From contig NZ_NERU01000017.1 of NCBI RefSeq assembly GCF_003063265.1, positions 35,207 to 99,206 of the forward strand: a DNA stretch of 64,000 nt. Reading direction: 5' to 3'. The position numbers were made by a program, and so were the translations under genes. Shown here piece after piece: positions 7,927 through 14,783 of the stretch. The notes under the pieces are model-generated. The model saw nothing but the letters and a program-made list of their open reading frames with translations, had not been told where the DNA came from and searched no databases. Position 1 is the stretch's first letter. Each line of letters opens with the position of its first letter. This stretch comes from Limnohabitans sp. WS1 (GTDB lineage: Bacteria; Pseudomonadota; Gammaproteobacteria; Burkholderiales; Burkholderiaceae_C).

Positions 7927-8775
7927 TTACCGTGTCAACCAGCGCCGCGCCGCAAAACTCAGCGCGTCCACACAGGCCACCATGAGCAGCATGGCCGCCA
8001 AAATGGTGGCGGTCTTGTTCATGTGGAACAGGCCCATGTGGAAAGACAGCATCTGGCCCAAACCACCCGCACCCACCACGCCCAGCACAGCGGCGGCGCG
8101 GATGTTGTTCTCCCAGCGGTAGAGCGTGTAGCTCATGAGCTGCGGCAGCACCTGCGGCAAGGTGGCATAAAAGAACACACGCAATGGCCCCACGCCCTGG
8201 GTGCGCAAGGCATCGCCCGGCCCGGTGGGCACGTTTTCCATGGCCTCGGCAAACAGTCGGCCGAGAACACCGCTGGTGTGCAGCGCCAGCGCCAAAGTGC
8301 CGGCCATGGGCCCGAGGCCCGCCGAAATCAAGAGCAAAGCGGCCCACACCAATTCAGGGATGGCGCGCAGGGCGTTCAGCAACCAACGCGTGGGGCCGCG
8401 CAGCCATGCCGGGTCTTGGGTGGACATGCGGCTGGCGGGCACGGCCAGCGCCAAGCCCAATACAGCCGCAATGGCCGTGCCCAGCGCCGACATGGCCAAG
8501 GTTTCCCAAGCGGCCCCAACCACCTTGTTCACAAACACGGGCGACAAATCAGGTGGAAAAAACTCCGCCACAAAGCGGCCCATGCTGCGTGCCGCTTCCA
8601 TGGACGCAAAAGACGCCCAGTCCAGATCGAGCGAGACAAAACTGGCCACCACCAAGACCAGCAAAGCCAAAGTGAACCAACACGCCTTGCAGCGGGCGTC
8701 AAACATCGGCGGCGGCAATTTGTAGGGGGGGTTGGCCGCTTCGCGTGAAGAAAACAAGGTGCTTGAAGACTTCAT
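7927..8775 (-). CDS. PhnE-type ABC transporter permease 2 (putative selenium oxyanion importer)
   Basis: 282 residues, about six membrane helices, with the binding-protein-dependent permease loop (GVGPLRVFFYATLPQVLPQL) that contacts the ATPase. It belongs to the phosphonate/phosphite permease family PhnE. The start at 8775 overlaps the stop of the first permease by 4 bp (ATGA). It is the last gene of the minus-strand set phnD-phnC-phnE-phnE. The neighbouring selenoneine genes suggest selenate or another selenium species as the cargo; phosphonate or phosphite remains possible because no phn catabolic gene is seen either way. Confidence 0.85.
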   Translation of the reverse strand: MKSSSTLFSSREAANPPYKLPPPMFDARCKACWFTLALLVLVVASFVSLDLDWASFASMEAARSMGRFVAEFFPPDLSPVFVNKVVGAAWETLAMSALGTAIAAVLGLALAVPASRMSTQDPAWLRGPTRWLLNALRAIPELVWAALLLISAGLGPMAGTLALALHTSGVLGRLFAEAMENVPTGPGDALRTQGVGPLRVFFYATLPQVLPQLMSYTLYRWENNIRAAAVLGVVGAGGLGQMLSFHMGLFHMNKTATILAAMLLMVACVDALSFAARRWLTR

Positions 8776-9632
8776 GCCAGCGCCTTTCGAAGCCAGGCGC
8801 TCACGCGGTCGGCCAGCGCCACCAGCGCGATGAAGACCAGCAGCATGGTGGCCACTTCGCCGCCGTTGAACATCTTCATCGAGTTGTCGAGTTGTTGGCC
8901 CAAGCCCCCCGCACCCACAAAGCCCAGCACCACCGAGGAGCGGATCGCACATTCCCAGCGGTACACGGTGTAAGAGGCCAACTCAGCCGCGTGGCTGGGC
9001 AGCAAGGCGTAAACAAAGGCCTGCAGACGGCCACTGCCATTGCGCATCAGGTTTTGGGTGGCATGGCTCTCGCCGCTTTCCAAAATCTCGGCATACACCT
9101 TGCCCAGCATGCCGCCATAGGTCAGGGCAATGGCCAGCACGCCCGCCGTAGGCCCCAGGCCCACCACGCGCACAAACACCAGCGCCCAGATCAACTCCGG
9201 AATGCTGCGCAGTACGATCAGAGTAGCACGCACCAGCCAGCGCAGCACTGCGGGCCAACGGTCCATGCGGCCCGACAAAGCCGACAGCGACAAAACCCGT
9301 GTGGCCAACAAGCTCAAGGGAATGGCCAGCACCAGCGCCAGCGTGACGCCCGCGGTGGCCATAGCCACGGTGCGCCAGGTCTCACGCACCACCATGTCAA
9401 TGAACTCGGCGTTGTAAATCAGCGGCCAAAAGGTGGACAAGAACTGCGCCGTCACTTTTCGGTTTTCAGGCTCCCACAGCACCCACAAACGGAACTCGGT
9501 GGCCACGCCCAATGGCCACAACAGCACCAAAGCCAGGCTCAGCCAAAACACCCGCTTGAAAAAAGCCGGGTCGCGGGCAGGCGCATCCTGGCGAGGCCGC
9601 GGCTTAGGCAGGTGTGAAACAGAAGCGGTCAT
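8772..9632 (-). CDS. PhnE-type ABC transporter permease 1
   Basis: 286 residues with a cytoplasmic, Arg/Pro-rich N-terminus (about 25 residues) and about six membrane helices. The ATPase-contact loop GSGRLQAFVYALLPSHAAEL is clear. It is a paralogue of the next gene (both end with AIRSSVVLGFVGAGGLGQ-like or NIRAAAVLGVVGAGGLGQ-like segments), so the channel is probably a heterodimer. It follows the ATPase gene by 28 bp. Confidence 0.87.
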   Translation of the reverse strand: MTASVSHLPKPRPRQDAPARDPAFFKRVFWLSLALVLLWPLGVATEFRLWVLWEPENRKVTAQFLSTFWPLIYNAEFIDMVVRETWRTVAMATAGVTLALVLAIPLSLLATRVLSLSALSGRMDRWPAVLRWLVRATLIVLRSIPELIWALVFVRVVGLGPTAGVLAIALTYGGMLGKVYAEILESGESHATQNLMRNGSGRLQAFVYALLPSHAAELASYTVYRWECAIRSSVVLGFVGAGGLGQQLDNSMKMFNGGEVATMLLVFIALVALADRVSAWLRKALA

Positions 9633-9660
9633 CTTGAGCGTGGCGCAGACAGCTACAGCG

Positions 9661-10500
9661 TCAACGGCAGTGCATCACCACAGGCGCGGACTGGGTTGAA
9701 GAGGCTTCTGCTGAGGGCATGGGTGGGGCTTCGCCACGCAACTCGTGCTCGAACTGGTCGTACAAGTGTGCCAAGCGCTCGGGGCTGACCTGCGCAGAAG
9801 GCAAATCAAACACCAGCTGACCATCACGCAGACCGATGATGCGCGGAAAGTGCGCCAGCGCCATGTCCACCTGGTGCAGTGTGGCCACCAACGTGACCTG
9901 ACGCTCGGCCGCCAAGCTCACCAAAGCGGCCATGGCCATGCGGGCGCGCATGGGGTCGAGCGCCGACAGCGGCTCGTCGATCAGCCAGAGGCTGGCCGGA
10001 GCCAACAGAGCGCGGGCCAGACCCACGCGCTGGCGCTCACCGCCCGACAGGCGGTCCATGCGGGCGAACAATTTATCGCCCAGGTCAAAGTGCACCAGCG
10101 CTTCGTAAGCAGCCGGGATGTCGGTGGGGTAGAACAAGGAGCGCAAGCTGGACCACAAACCCATGCTGGGCAAACGCCCGGCCAGCACCGAGGTCACCAC
10201 GCGTTGGCGCGGCGGCAGCGGCGGCACCTGCGGGGCCAGAAACAACTGGCCGCGCAAACGGCGCAGCGCACCCGCCGATTGTGTCCAAGGGTTCACGCCC
10301 GACAGCTGCAAGCGGCCTTGTGTGGGCCGCTGCGCACAGGCCAGCACCTGCAACAAAGTGGTCTTGCCCGCGCCAGACGGGCCGATGATGGCCACCTGTT
10401 CGCCTGCGACCAAACGCAGGTTCAGCGCACGCAAGGCCGCTGGCGCACCGGGCAGCGCGGCCGGGTGCCGCGCCTCCAAGGCCGAGAGTTCGATCTTCAC
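9661..10500 (-). CDS. PhnC-type ABC transporter ATP-binding protein
   Basis: 279 residues beginning with a GTG. Walker A is GPSGAGKTT, the signature is LSGGERQRVGLARALL, Walker B is LWLIDEPLSALD, and the switch His is in TLHQVD. This set is typical of PhnC ATPases. The C-terminal 40 residues (rich in Glu, Pro, Ser) extend past the ATPase fold. No strong ribosome binding site precedes the GTG; the upstream gene phnD ends 18 bp away, so translation is probably coupled. Confidence 0.87.
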   Translation of the reverse strand: MKIELSALEARHPAALPGAPAALRALNLRLVAGEQVAIIGPSGAGKTTLLQVLACAQRPTQGRLQLSGVNPWTQSAGALRRLRGQLFLAPQVPPLPPRQRVVTSVLAGRLPSMGLWSSLRSLFYPTDIPAAYEALVHFDLGDKLFARMDRLSGGERQRVGLARALLAPASLWLIDEPLSALDPMRARMAMAALVSLAAERQVTLVATLHQVDMALAHFPRIIGLRDGQLVFDLPSAQVSPERLAHLYDQFEHELRGEAPPMPSAEASSTQSAPVVMHCR

Positions 10501-10518
10501 CGCCGTGGTGCTCAGGCT

Positions 10519-11388
10519 TTACAGCAAGCCCGCGCTGCGCGCGGCCGACTCGAGGCCTTTGTAGTTTTCGGGCGTGGTGGAGATGTAGCGGGTCGAGCGG
10601 TTGAGTTTGAGGATCTCGGCGTGCTCGGGGTTGGCGGGGTTCAGGGCCAACAAGGCGGCCTTGATTTTTTCGCGCAAGTCGGCAGGCATGTCGGCGTGCA
10701 CCGACCAGTTGTAGTTGAAGTAAGGGGGCGTGGTGTAGAACACGTTCACGTCTTGCGTGTTGACCTTGTTTTCGGCCACAAACTTTTTCCAGACCGTGAT
10801 GTCCAAGGCCGCAGCGTCCACCTTGCCGCTGACCACCGAGGCGATGGTGGCGTCGTGCGCGCCGCTGTAGGCGATGCGCTTGAAGTCCTTTTCAGGCTCG
10901 ATCTTGGCTTGCAGCAAAAAGCTGCGCGGCATCAGGTGGCCCGAGGTGCTGCTTTGCGAGCCAAAAGAGACTTGCTTGCCCTTCATGTCGGCCAGCGTCT
11001 TGATGCCCGAATCGGTCTTGGCGATGAACACCGACTGGAAACGTGTGTCTTCTTCGCGTTGGGCAATGGGCACGATCTTGCCGCCCGAGCGGATACTGGC
11101 TTGCACAAAAGTAAAGCCGCCAAACCAGACCACATCGACCTTCTTGTTGACCAGCGACTCCACCGCAGCAGGGTAATCGGTCACGGGCGTGAACTGCACC
11201 TTCATGCCCAGCTGCTTTTCCAGATAGTTGGCCAAGGGTGTGAACTTGCGCACCTGCTCGGTGGCGGCTTCCTCAGGGATGGTGGTCACGCGCAGCGTGG
11301 TCTGGGCTTGGGCGGTGCCGATGGCCGACAAAGCCAACAAGCCAGCACAGGCTGTGGACAGAATTTTGGAAAAGAAGGCGTGGGTCAT
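10519..11388 (-). CDS. PhnD-type phosphonate/selenate ABC transporter substrate-binding protein
   Basis: 289 residues with a signal peptide ending in GTAQAQ. The mature protein (TTLRVTTIPEEAATEQVRKF, VDVVWFGGFTFVQA, VSFGSQSSTSGHLMPRSFLL) is a PhnD/PtxB-type oxyanion receptor. Relatives next to selenium genes have been annotated as putative selenate receptors; I recall this rather than having checked it. The gene heads the importer operon and is divergent from egtD, with 114 bp between the starts, so importer and biosynthesis can share control. Confidence 0.87.
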   Translation of the reverse strand: MTHAFFSKILSTACAGLLALSAIGTAQAQTTLRVTTIPEEAATEQVRKFTPLANYLEKQLGMKVQFTPVTDYPAAVESLVNKKVDVVWFGGFTFVQASIRSGGKIVPIAQREEDTRFQSVFIAKTDSGIKTLADMKGKQVSFGSQSSTSGHLMPRSFLLQAKIEPEKDFKRIAYSGAHDATIASVVSGKVDAAALDITVWKKFVAENKVNTQDVNVFYTTPPYFNYNWSVHADMPADLREKIKAALLALNPANPEHAEILKLNRSTRYISTTPENYKGLESAARSAGLL

Positions 11389-11491
11389 GGTGGCTTTGTG
11401 AAAAACAAACAGCTGAGATTACACACTGAAACCCTTGCACCCCACCAGACAGTGGCCAAACATGCGCAAGTCTGCGGCTCGTGCAGTGACT

Positions 11492-11497
11492 TAATAT
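11492..11497 (+). promoter_or_regulatory. Candidate -10 element placing the egtD start near +1
   Basis: TAATAT lies 5 bp before the egtD ATG at 11503, and no Shine-Dalgarno sequence is visible. The spacing would put transcription start at or next to the ATG, that is, a leaderless or nearly leaderless message. No clear -35 was found, so this is tentative. Confidence 0.35.
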
Positions 11498-11502
11498 GCC
11501 GC

Positions 11503-12474
11503 ATGACCACGCCCCGATTCATCCAGCTGTACCAGCACAACGCCTTTGCTGTGGCGCAAGAACTCTTACAAGGCCTCAGCGCCCCGCAGGCCTTTACCTC
11601 GCCCAAATACCTCTACGACGCGCTGGGCTCGCGCCTGTTTGAAGCGATCACCGAGCTGCCCGAGTACGACCTGACGCGCACCGAGGCGCAACTCATGCGC
11701 TTGCACAGTGCGGACATGGCCCTGCGCCTGCCCAAAGGCGCTTGCTGGATCGATCTGGGCGCGGGCAACTGCGAAAAAGCCGGACGACTGCTGGGGCCGC
11801 TGCAGGCCGGGCGCTATGTGGCGGTGGACATTTCGGTGGATTTTGTGCGCCAAGCCCTGGACAGCCTGCAGCGCCAGCACCCGGGCCTGGCCATGACGGG
11901 CCTGGGCACCGACTTTTCGGGCGGGCTGGATTTGCCAGACGCGCTGGGGCTGGACCCGGCGCAGCCGCGCGTCTTGTTTTACCCGGGCTCGAGCATCGGC
12001 AACTTCACACCCGATCAAGCCCTGGGCTTTTTGCAAAGCCTGCACCGCGCTTGCGGCACGGGCCTGGGCAGCGGTTTGCTGATCGGGGTGGATTTGCTCA
12101 AGGACGCGGCTGAATTGGAAGCGGCCTACGACGACGCCTTGGGCGTGACTGCGGCCTTTGACCTGAATTTGCTGCTGCACATCAACCGCCTGGTGGGCAG
12201 CAACTTTGTGGTGCGCGACTGGCGGCACTTGTCGCGCTTCAACGCCAAGCAGTCGCGCGTGGAAATGCACCTGCAGGCACGCCACGCGGTGCGCGTGCAG
12301 TGGCCGGGCGGCGAGCGGCTGTTTGCGGCAGGCGAGACCATCCACACCGAAAACGCCTGCAAATGGACAGTGCCGAACTTCGAAGCCTTGATGCGCTCGG
12401 CAGGCTTTGCCCAGACCCGCGCCTGGACCGATCCGGCCCAGCGCTTTGCGGTGTTGTGGGCCATGGCCTCATGA
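11503..12474 (+). CDS. egtD: L-histidine N(alpha)-methyltransferase EgtD
   Basis: 323 residues, the standard length. The SAM site is DLGAGNCEKA (about residues 83-92) and the family motif FYPGSSIGNFTP is present, followed by the DLLKD segment and the C-terminal ETIHTENACKW region. EgtD trimethylates histidine to hercynine, the precursor of ergothioneine, ovothiol-like compounds and selenoneine. The downstream gene on the opposite strand is an EgtB-like selenoneine synthase, and no egtA, egtC or egtE is in the window, which points to selenoneine rather than ergothioneine. Confidence 0.93.
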   Translation: MTTPRFIQLYQHNAFAVAQELLQGLSAPQAFTSPKYLYDALGSRLFEAITELPEYDLTRTEAQLMRLHSADMALRLPKGACWIDLGAGNCEKAGRLLGPLQAGRYVAVDISVDFVRQALDSLQRQHPGLAMTGLGTDFSGGLDLPDALGLDPAQPRVLFYPGSSIGNFTPDQALGFLQSLHRACGTGLGSGLLIGVDLLKDAAELEAAYDDALGVTAAFDLNLLLHINRLVGSNFVVRDWRHLSRFNAKQSRVEMHLQARHAVRVQWPGGERLFAAGETIHTENACKWTVPNFEALMRSAGFAQTRAWTDPAQRFAVLWAMAS

Positions 12475-12520
12475 CACCATTGGTGGCGCTGTCAGCGATG
12501 ACGTTTTAGCCGATGAATTT

Positions 12521-13783
12521 TTAAACTGCCACCGACCGGAAGCCCGCAAAAATATCGCGCCGCTCGGGCACAAAGAAGTTGCGGTAACGCACATCGACCA
12601 CATGCGCCGAAGTGGCGGCACTGGCCCCACGCAGCACCCGGTGGTCGTGCCACCAGGGCGCTGAATAGTCGCGGTAAGGGTGCACCTCAAAGCCCGGATA
12701 GGGCGCAAAGTCACTGGCCGTCCATTCCCACACTTGGCCCCACTCAAAGCCGGGCTGCTGCGCGGCGCATGCCCATTCGGCCTCGGTGGGCAAGCGCCTG
12801 CCCGCCCATTCACACCAAGCCTGGGCATCGAACGCATTCAGATGCACCGCCGGGGCCTGCAGGTCGAGCTGCTGCCACTGCCCAAAGCACTGCGCTTGCC
12901 AGGTGCCGTCAACGCAACGGACATGGGGCGGCTGCGCATGGCCGGTGGCCTGCACAAAAGGCAAGTACCGCGCCCAGGTCACGGCTGCGGCGTCGATCTC
13001 GAAAGCGGCCAGCGCCTGCGGATGGGCCTGGCGCTCGTTGTCAAAAGCAAAGCCTGGCCCCGCATGACCCAAGGTGTCAACCTGCGCGGGCACCCAGATG
13101 CCCCCATCCTGGCCCGAAGGCGCTTCATGCCTTGCCGCATCACCGGCCGTGGGTTCACGCCAGCACAGGGCCGGCGGCAAAGCCAGCCCCAGGGCTTGGG
13201 CCATGTAAACCGAGGCTTCGTTGTGCATGTCTTCGTGCTGCAGCACCAGACGCCAAAAATACAGCGCTTCGTCGCTCACACCCTGACCGGCCGCAAGGGC
13301 AGCTTGCAGGTGGTCCAAGCTTCGCTGCAGCACCTGCGCCAAATAGTCCTGCGTGCCGGCCAGGTCGGGCAGAGGCAAAACCCAGCGGCTGTCGTGCGCA
13401 ACCTCGCTGGAGTTGTAAAGCGCGTCGGCATCGGGCAGCAGCGAGGCGTCAAACTCCGCGCCGCTACTGGCACTGCGCGTGCCCAGGTGACGCTGGCGGT
13501 TGCGCACCGTCCACCACTCCTGAAACCAGGCGATGTGGCCCCACTCCCACAGCGGCGGGTTCATGCTGGGCAAGGGCGGCACCGACAGATCGGGCATGGC
13601 GTTTTGCCAGGCCTGCATCAGACCCAGCGTGCGCGTGCGGGTGTGTTGCAAGGCCAGGGCCAGATCCGCCGCACTGGCCGTGCGCACCGCGCTGTGCACA
13701 GGCCCCAGACAGCCTGCAAAAGACCCGCCCATCGTCGCACTTAGACCTGTCTGCCCTGCCCCCGCCGAGGTACTCTCATTCAT
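12521..13783 (-). CDS. senA: Selenoneine synthase SenA (EgtB-like)
   Basis: About 420 residues. The N-terminal DinB-like domain supplies iron ligands: His in EWGHIAWF and the pair in QHEDMHNEA. The C-terminal FGE-sulfatase-like domain has GRRLPTEAEWACAA, VWEWTASDF and the closing NFFVPERRDIFAGFR segment. SenA oxidatively joins selenosugar to hercynine; EgtB would use a thiol donor. The neighbours senB and selD support SenA. The 5' end is uncertain: the ATG at 13783 lacks a ribosome binding site and overlaps the senB start region, and an internal ATG at 13732 is an alternative. It converges on egtD with 46 bp between stops. Confidence 0.88.
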   Translation of the reverse strand: MNESTSAGAGQTGLSATMGGSFAGCLGPVHSAVRTASAADLALALQHTRTRTLGLMQAWQNAMPDLSVPPLPSMNPPLWEWGHIAWFQEWWTVRNRQRHLGTRSASSGAEFDASLLPDADALYNSSEVAHDSRWVLPLPDLAGTQDYLAQVLQRSLDHLQAALAAGQGVSDEALYFWRLVLQHEDMHNEASVYMAQALGLALPPALCWREPTAGDAARHEAPSGQDGGIWVPAQVDTLGHAGPGFAFDNERQAHPQALAAFEIDAAAVTWARYLPFVQATGHAQPPHVRCVDGTWQAQCFGQWQQLDLQAPAVHLNAFDAQAWCEWAGRRLPTEAEWACAAQQPGFEWGQVWEWTASDFAPYPGFEVHPYRDYSAPWWHDHRVLRGASAATSAHVVDVRYRNFFVPERRDIFAGFRSVAV

Positions 13784-13799
13784 GTATAAATCGCCCATG
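13782..13799. promoter_or_regulatory. Overlapping divergent start region of senA and senB
   Basis: CATG at 13781-13784 holds the senA ATG on the minus strand and an in-frame senB ATG on the plus strand. TATAAA at 13785-13790 followed by 6 bp and a second senB ATG (13797) looks like a -10 element for a leaderless senB message; GAGG at 13767-13770 could instead serve the ATG at 13782. The two genes cannot both be translated from their outermost starts with conventional leaders. Confidence 0.4.
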
Positions 13800-14783
13800 C
13801 AAAAACTTCGAGTGGTGATTGTCAGCCCCGCCTTGGCCGACGCCAACAACGGCAATTGGCAAACCGCCCGGCGCTGGCAACAGCTCTTGTCTGCCCATTC
13901 TGCCCGCATCGTGCGCCAGTGGCCCGACGCGCAAGCGGATGACGACGACGTCATGCTGGCCCTGCACGCTCGCCGCTCGGCCGACTCGGTGCAGGCCTGG
14001 CACGCGCGGCACGGCCAGCGCGGCCTGGGCGTGGTGCTGACCGGCACCGACTTGTACCGAGACATTGCACAAGACCTGTTGGCGCAGCGCTCGCTGGCCC
14101 TGGCGCATTCGCTGGTGGTCTTGCAAGGTCTGGGGGTGCGAAGCCTGCCCAGCGCGTACCAAGCCAAAGCCCGCGTGATTTTTCAGTCCACCAGCACACG
14201 TCAAACCCTGCCCAAAACCCCACGCCACTTGCGGGCGGTCATGGTGGGCCATTTGCGCGAAGAAAAAGACCCGCTCACCCTCATGGCTGCGGCACGCCTG
14301 TTGCCGCCCGATGCGGGTGTCTTCATCGACCACATCGGGGCGGCGCTCGACCCTGCGCTGGGCCAGGCCGCACAGGCCACCCAGGCGCAGTGTCCGCATT
14401 ACCGCTGGTTGGGTGCCGTGCCCCACACTCAAACCCTTCAGCGCATTCAACGCGCACACCTGCTGGTGCACTGCAGCCGCATGGAGGGGGGTGCACATGT
14501 GCTGATGGAAGCCATTTGCAGCGGTACACCCGTGCTGGCCTCGCGCATCGACGGCAATGTGGGCCTGCTGGGGGAAGATTACGCGGGCTACTTCGAGCCG
14601 GGCGATGCGCCCGCGCTGGCCCATTTTTTACGCGCCTGCAGGACAGCGCCAAACGGACACAGCCTGGTGGCACACTTGAGGCATCAGTGTGCCTTGCGTG
14701 CACCCTTGTTTGAACCTCAGGCCGAACGTGCCGCCTTGCACCACTGGGTGCAAGACCTCTGGACCTTTGATGAAACCCTCTGA
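13797..14783 (+). CDS. senB: Selenosugar synthase SenB (GT-B glycosyltransferase-like)
   Basis: 328 residues from the ATG at 13797 (an ATG at 13782 would add five). The N-terminus RVVIVSPALADANNGNWQTA and the stretch VLTGTDLYRDI match the SenB family; the C-terminal half has the GT-B fold with VGHLREEKDPLTL and the Glu motif EGGAHVLMEAICSGTPVLAS. SenB couples selenophosphate to a UDP-sugar to give a selenosugar for SenA. It overlaps the selD fusion by 14 bp, so donor supply and use are translationally coupled. Confidence 0.9.
   Translation: MQKLRVVIVSPALADANNGNWQTARRWQQLLSAHSARIVRQWPDAQADDDDVMLALHARRSADSVQAWHARHGQRGLGVVLTGTDLYRDIAQDLLAQRSLALAHSLVVLQGLGVRSLPSAYQAKARVIFQSTSTRQTLPKTPRHLRAVMVGHLREEKDPLTLMAAARLLPPDAGVFIDHIGAALDPALGQAAQATQAQCPHYRWLGAVPHTQTLQRIQRAHLLVHCSRMEGGAHVLMEAICSGTPVLASRIDGNVGLLGEDYAGYFEPGDAPALAHFLRACRTAPNGHSLVAHLRHQCALRAPLFEPQAERAALHHWVQDLWTFDETL

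Noticed and set aside
7927..11388. Phosphonate degradation operon
   Set aside because: PhnC/D/E-type genes are present, but no phnF-phnP, phnX, phnW or ptxD gene is found. The neighbours are selenium genes, so phosphonate use is not favoured, though phosphite or phosphonate import is not excluded.
9745..12474. A 909-codon open frame on the plus strand opposite phnC/phnD and through egtD
   Set aside because: Only the last 323 codons (egtD from 11503) have family motifs. The rest is the complement of phnC and phnD, which have clear motifs; GC-rich third positions keep the opposite frame open.
11503..13783. Ergothioneine biosynthesis (egtB/egtD)
   Set aside because: The EgtB-like protein is next to senB and selD and no egtA/egtC/egtE is present, so selenoneine is the better reading. 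EgtB-like side activity cannot be excluded.
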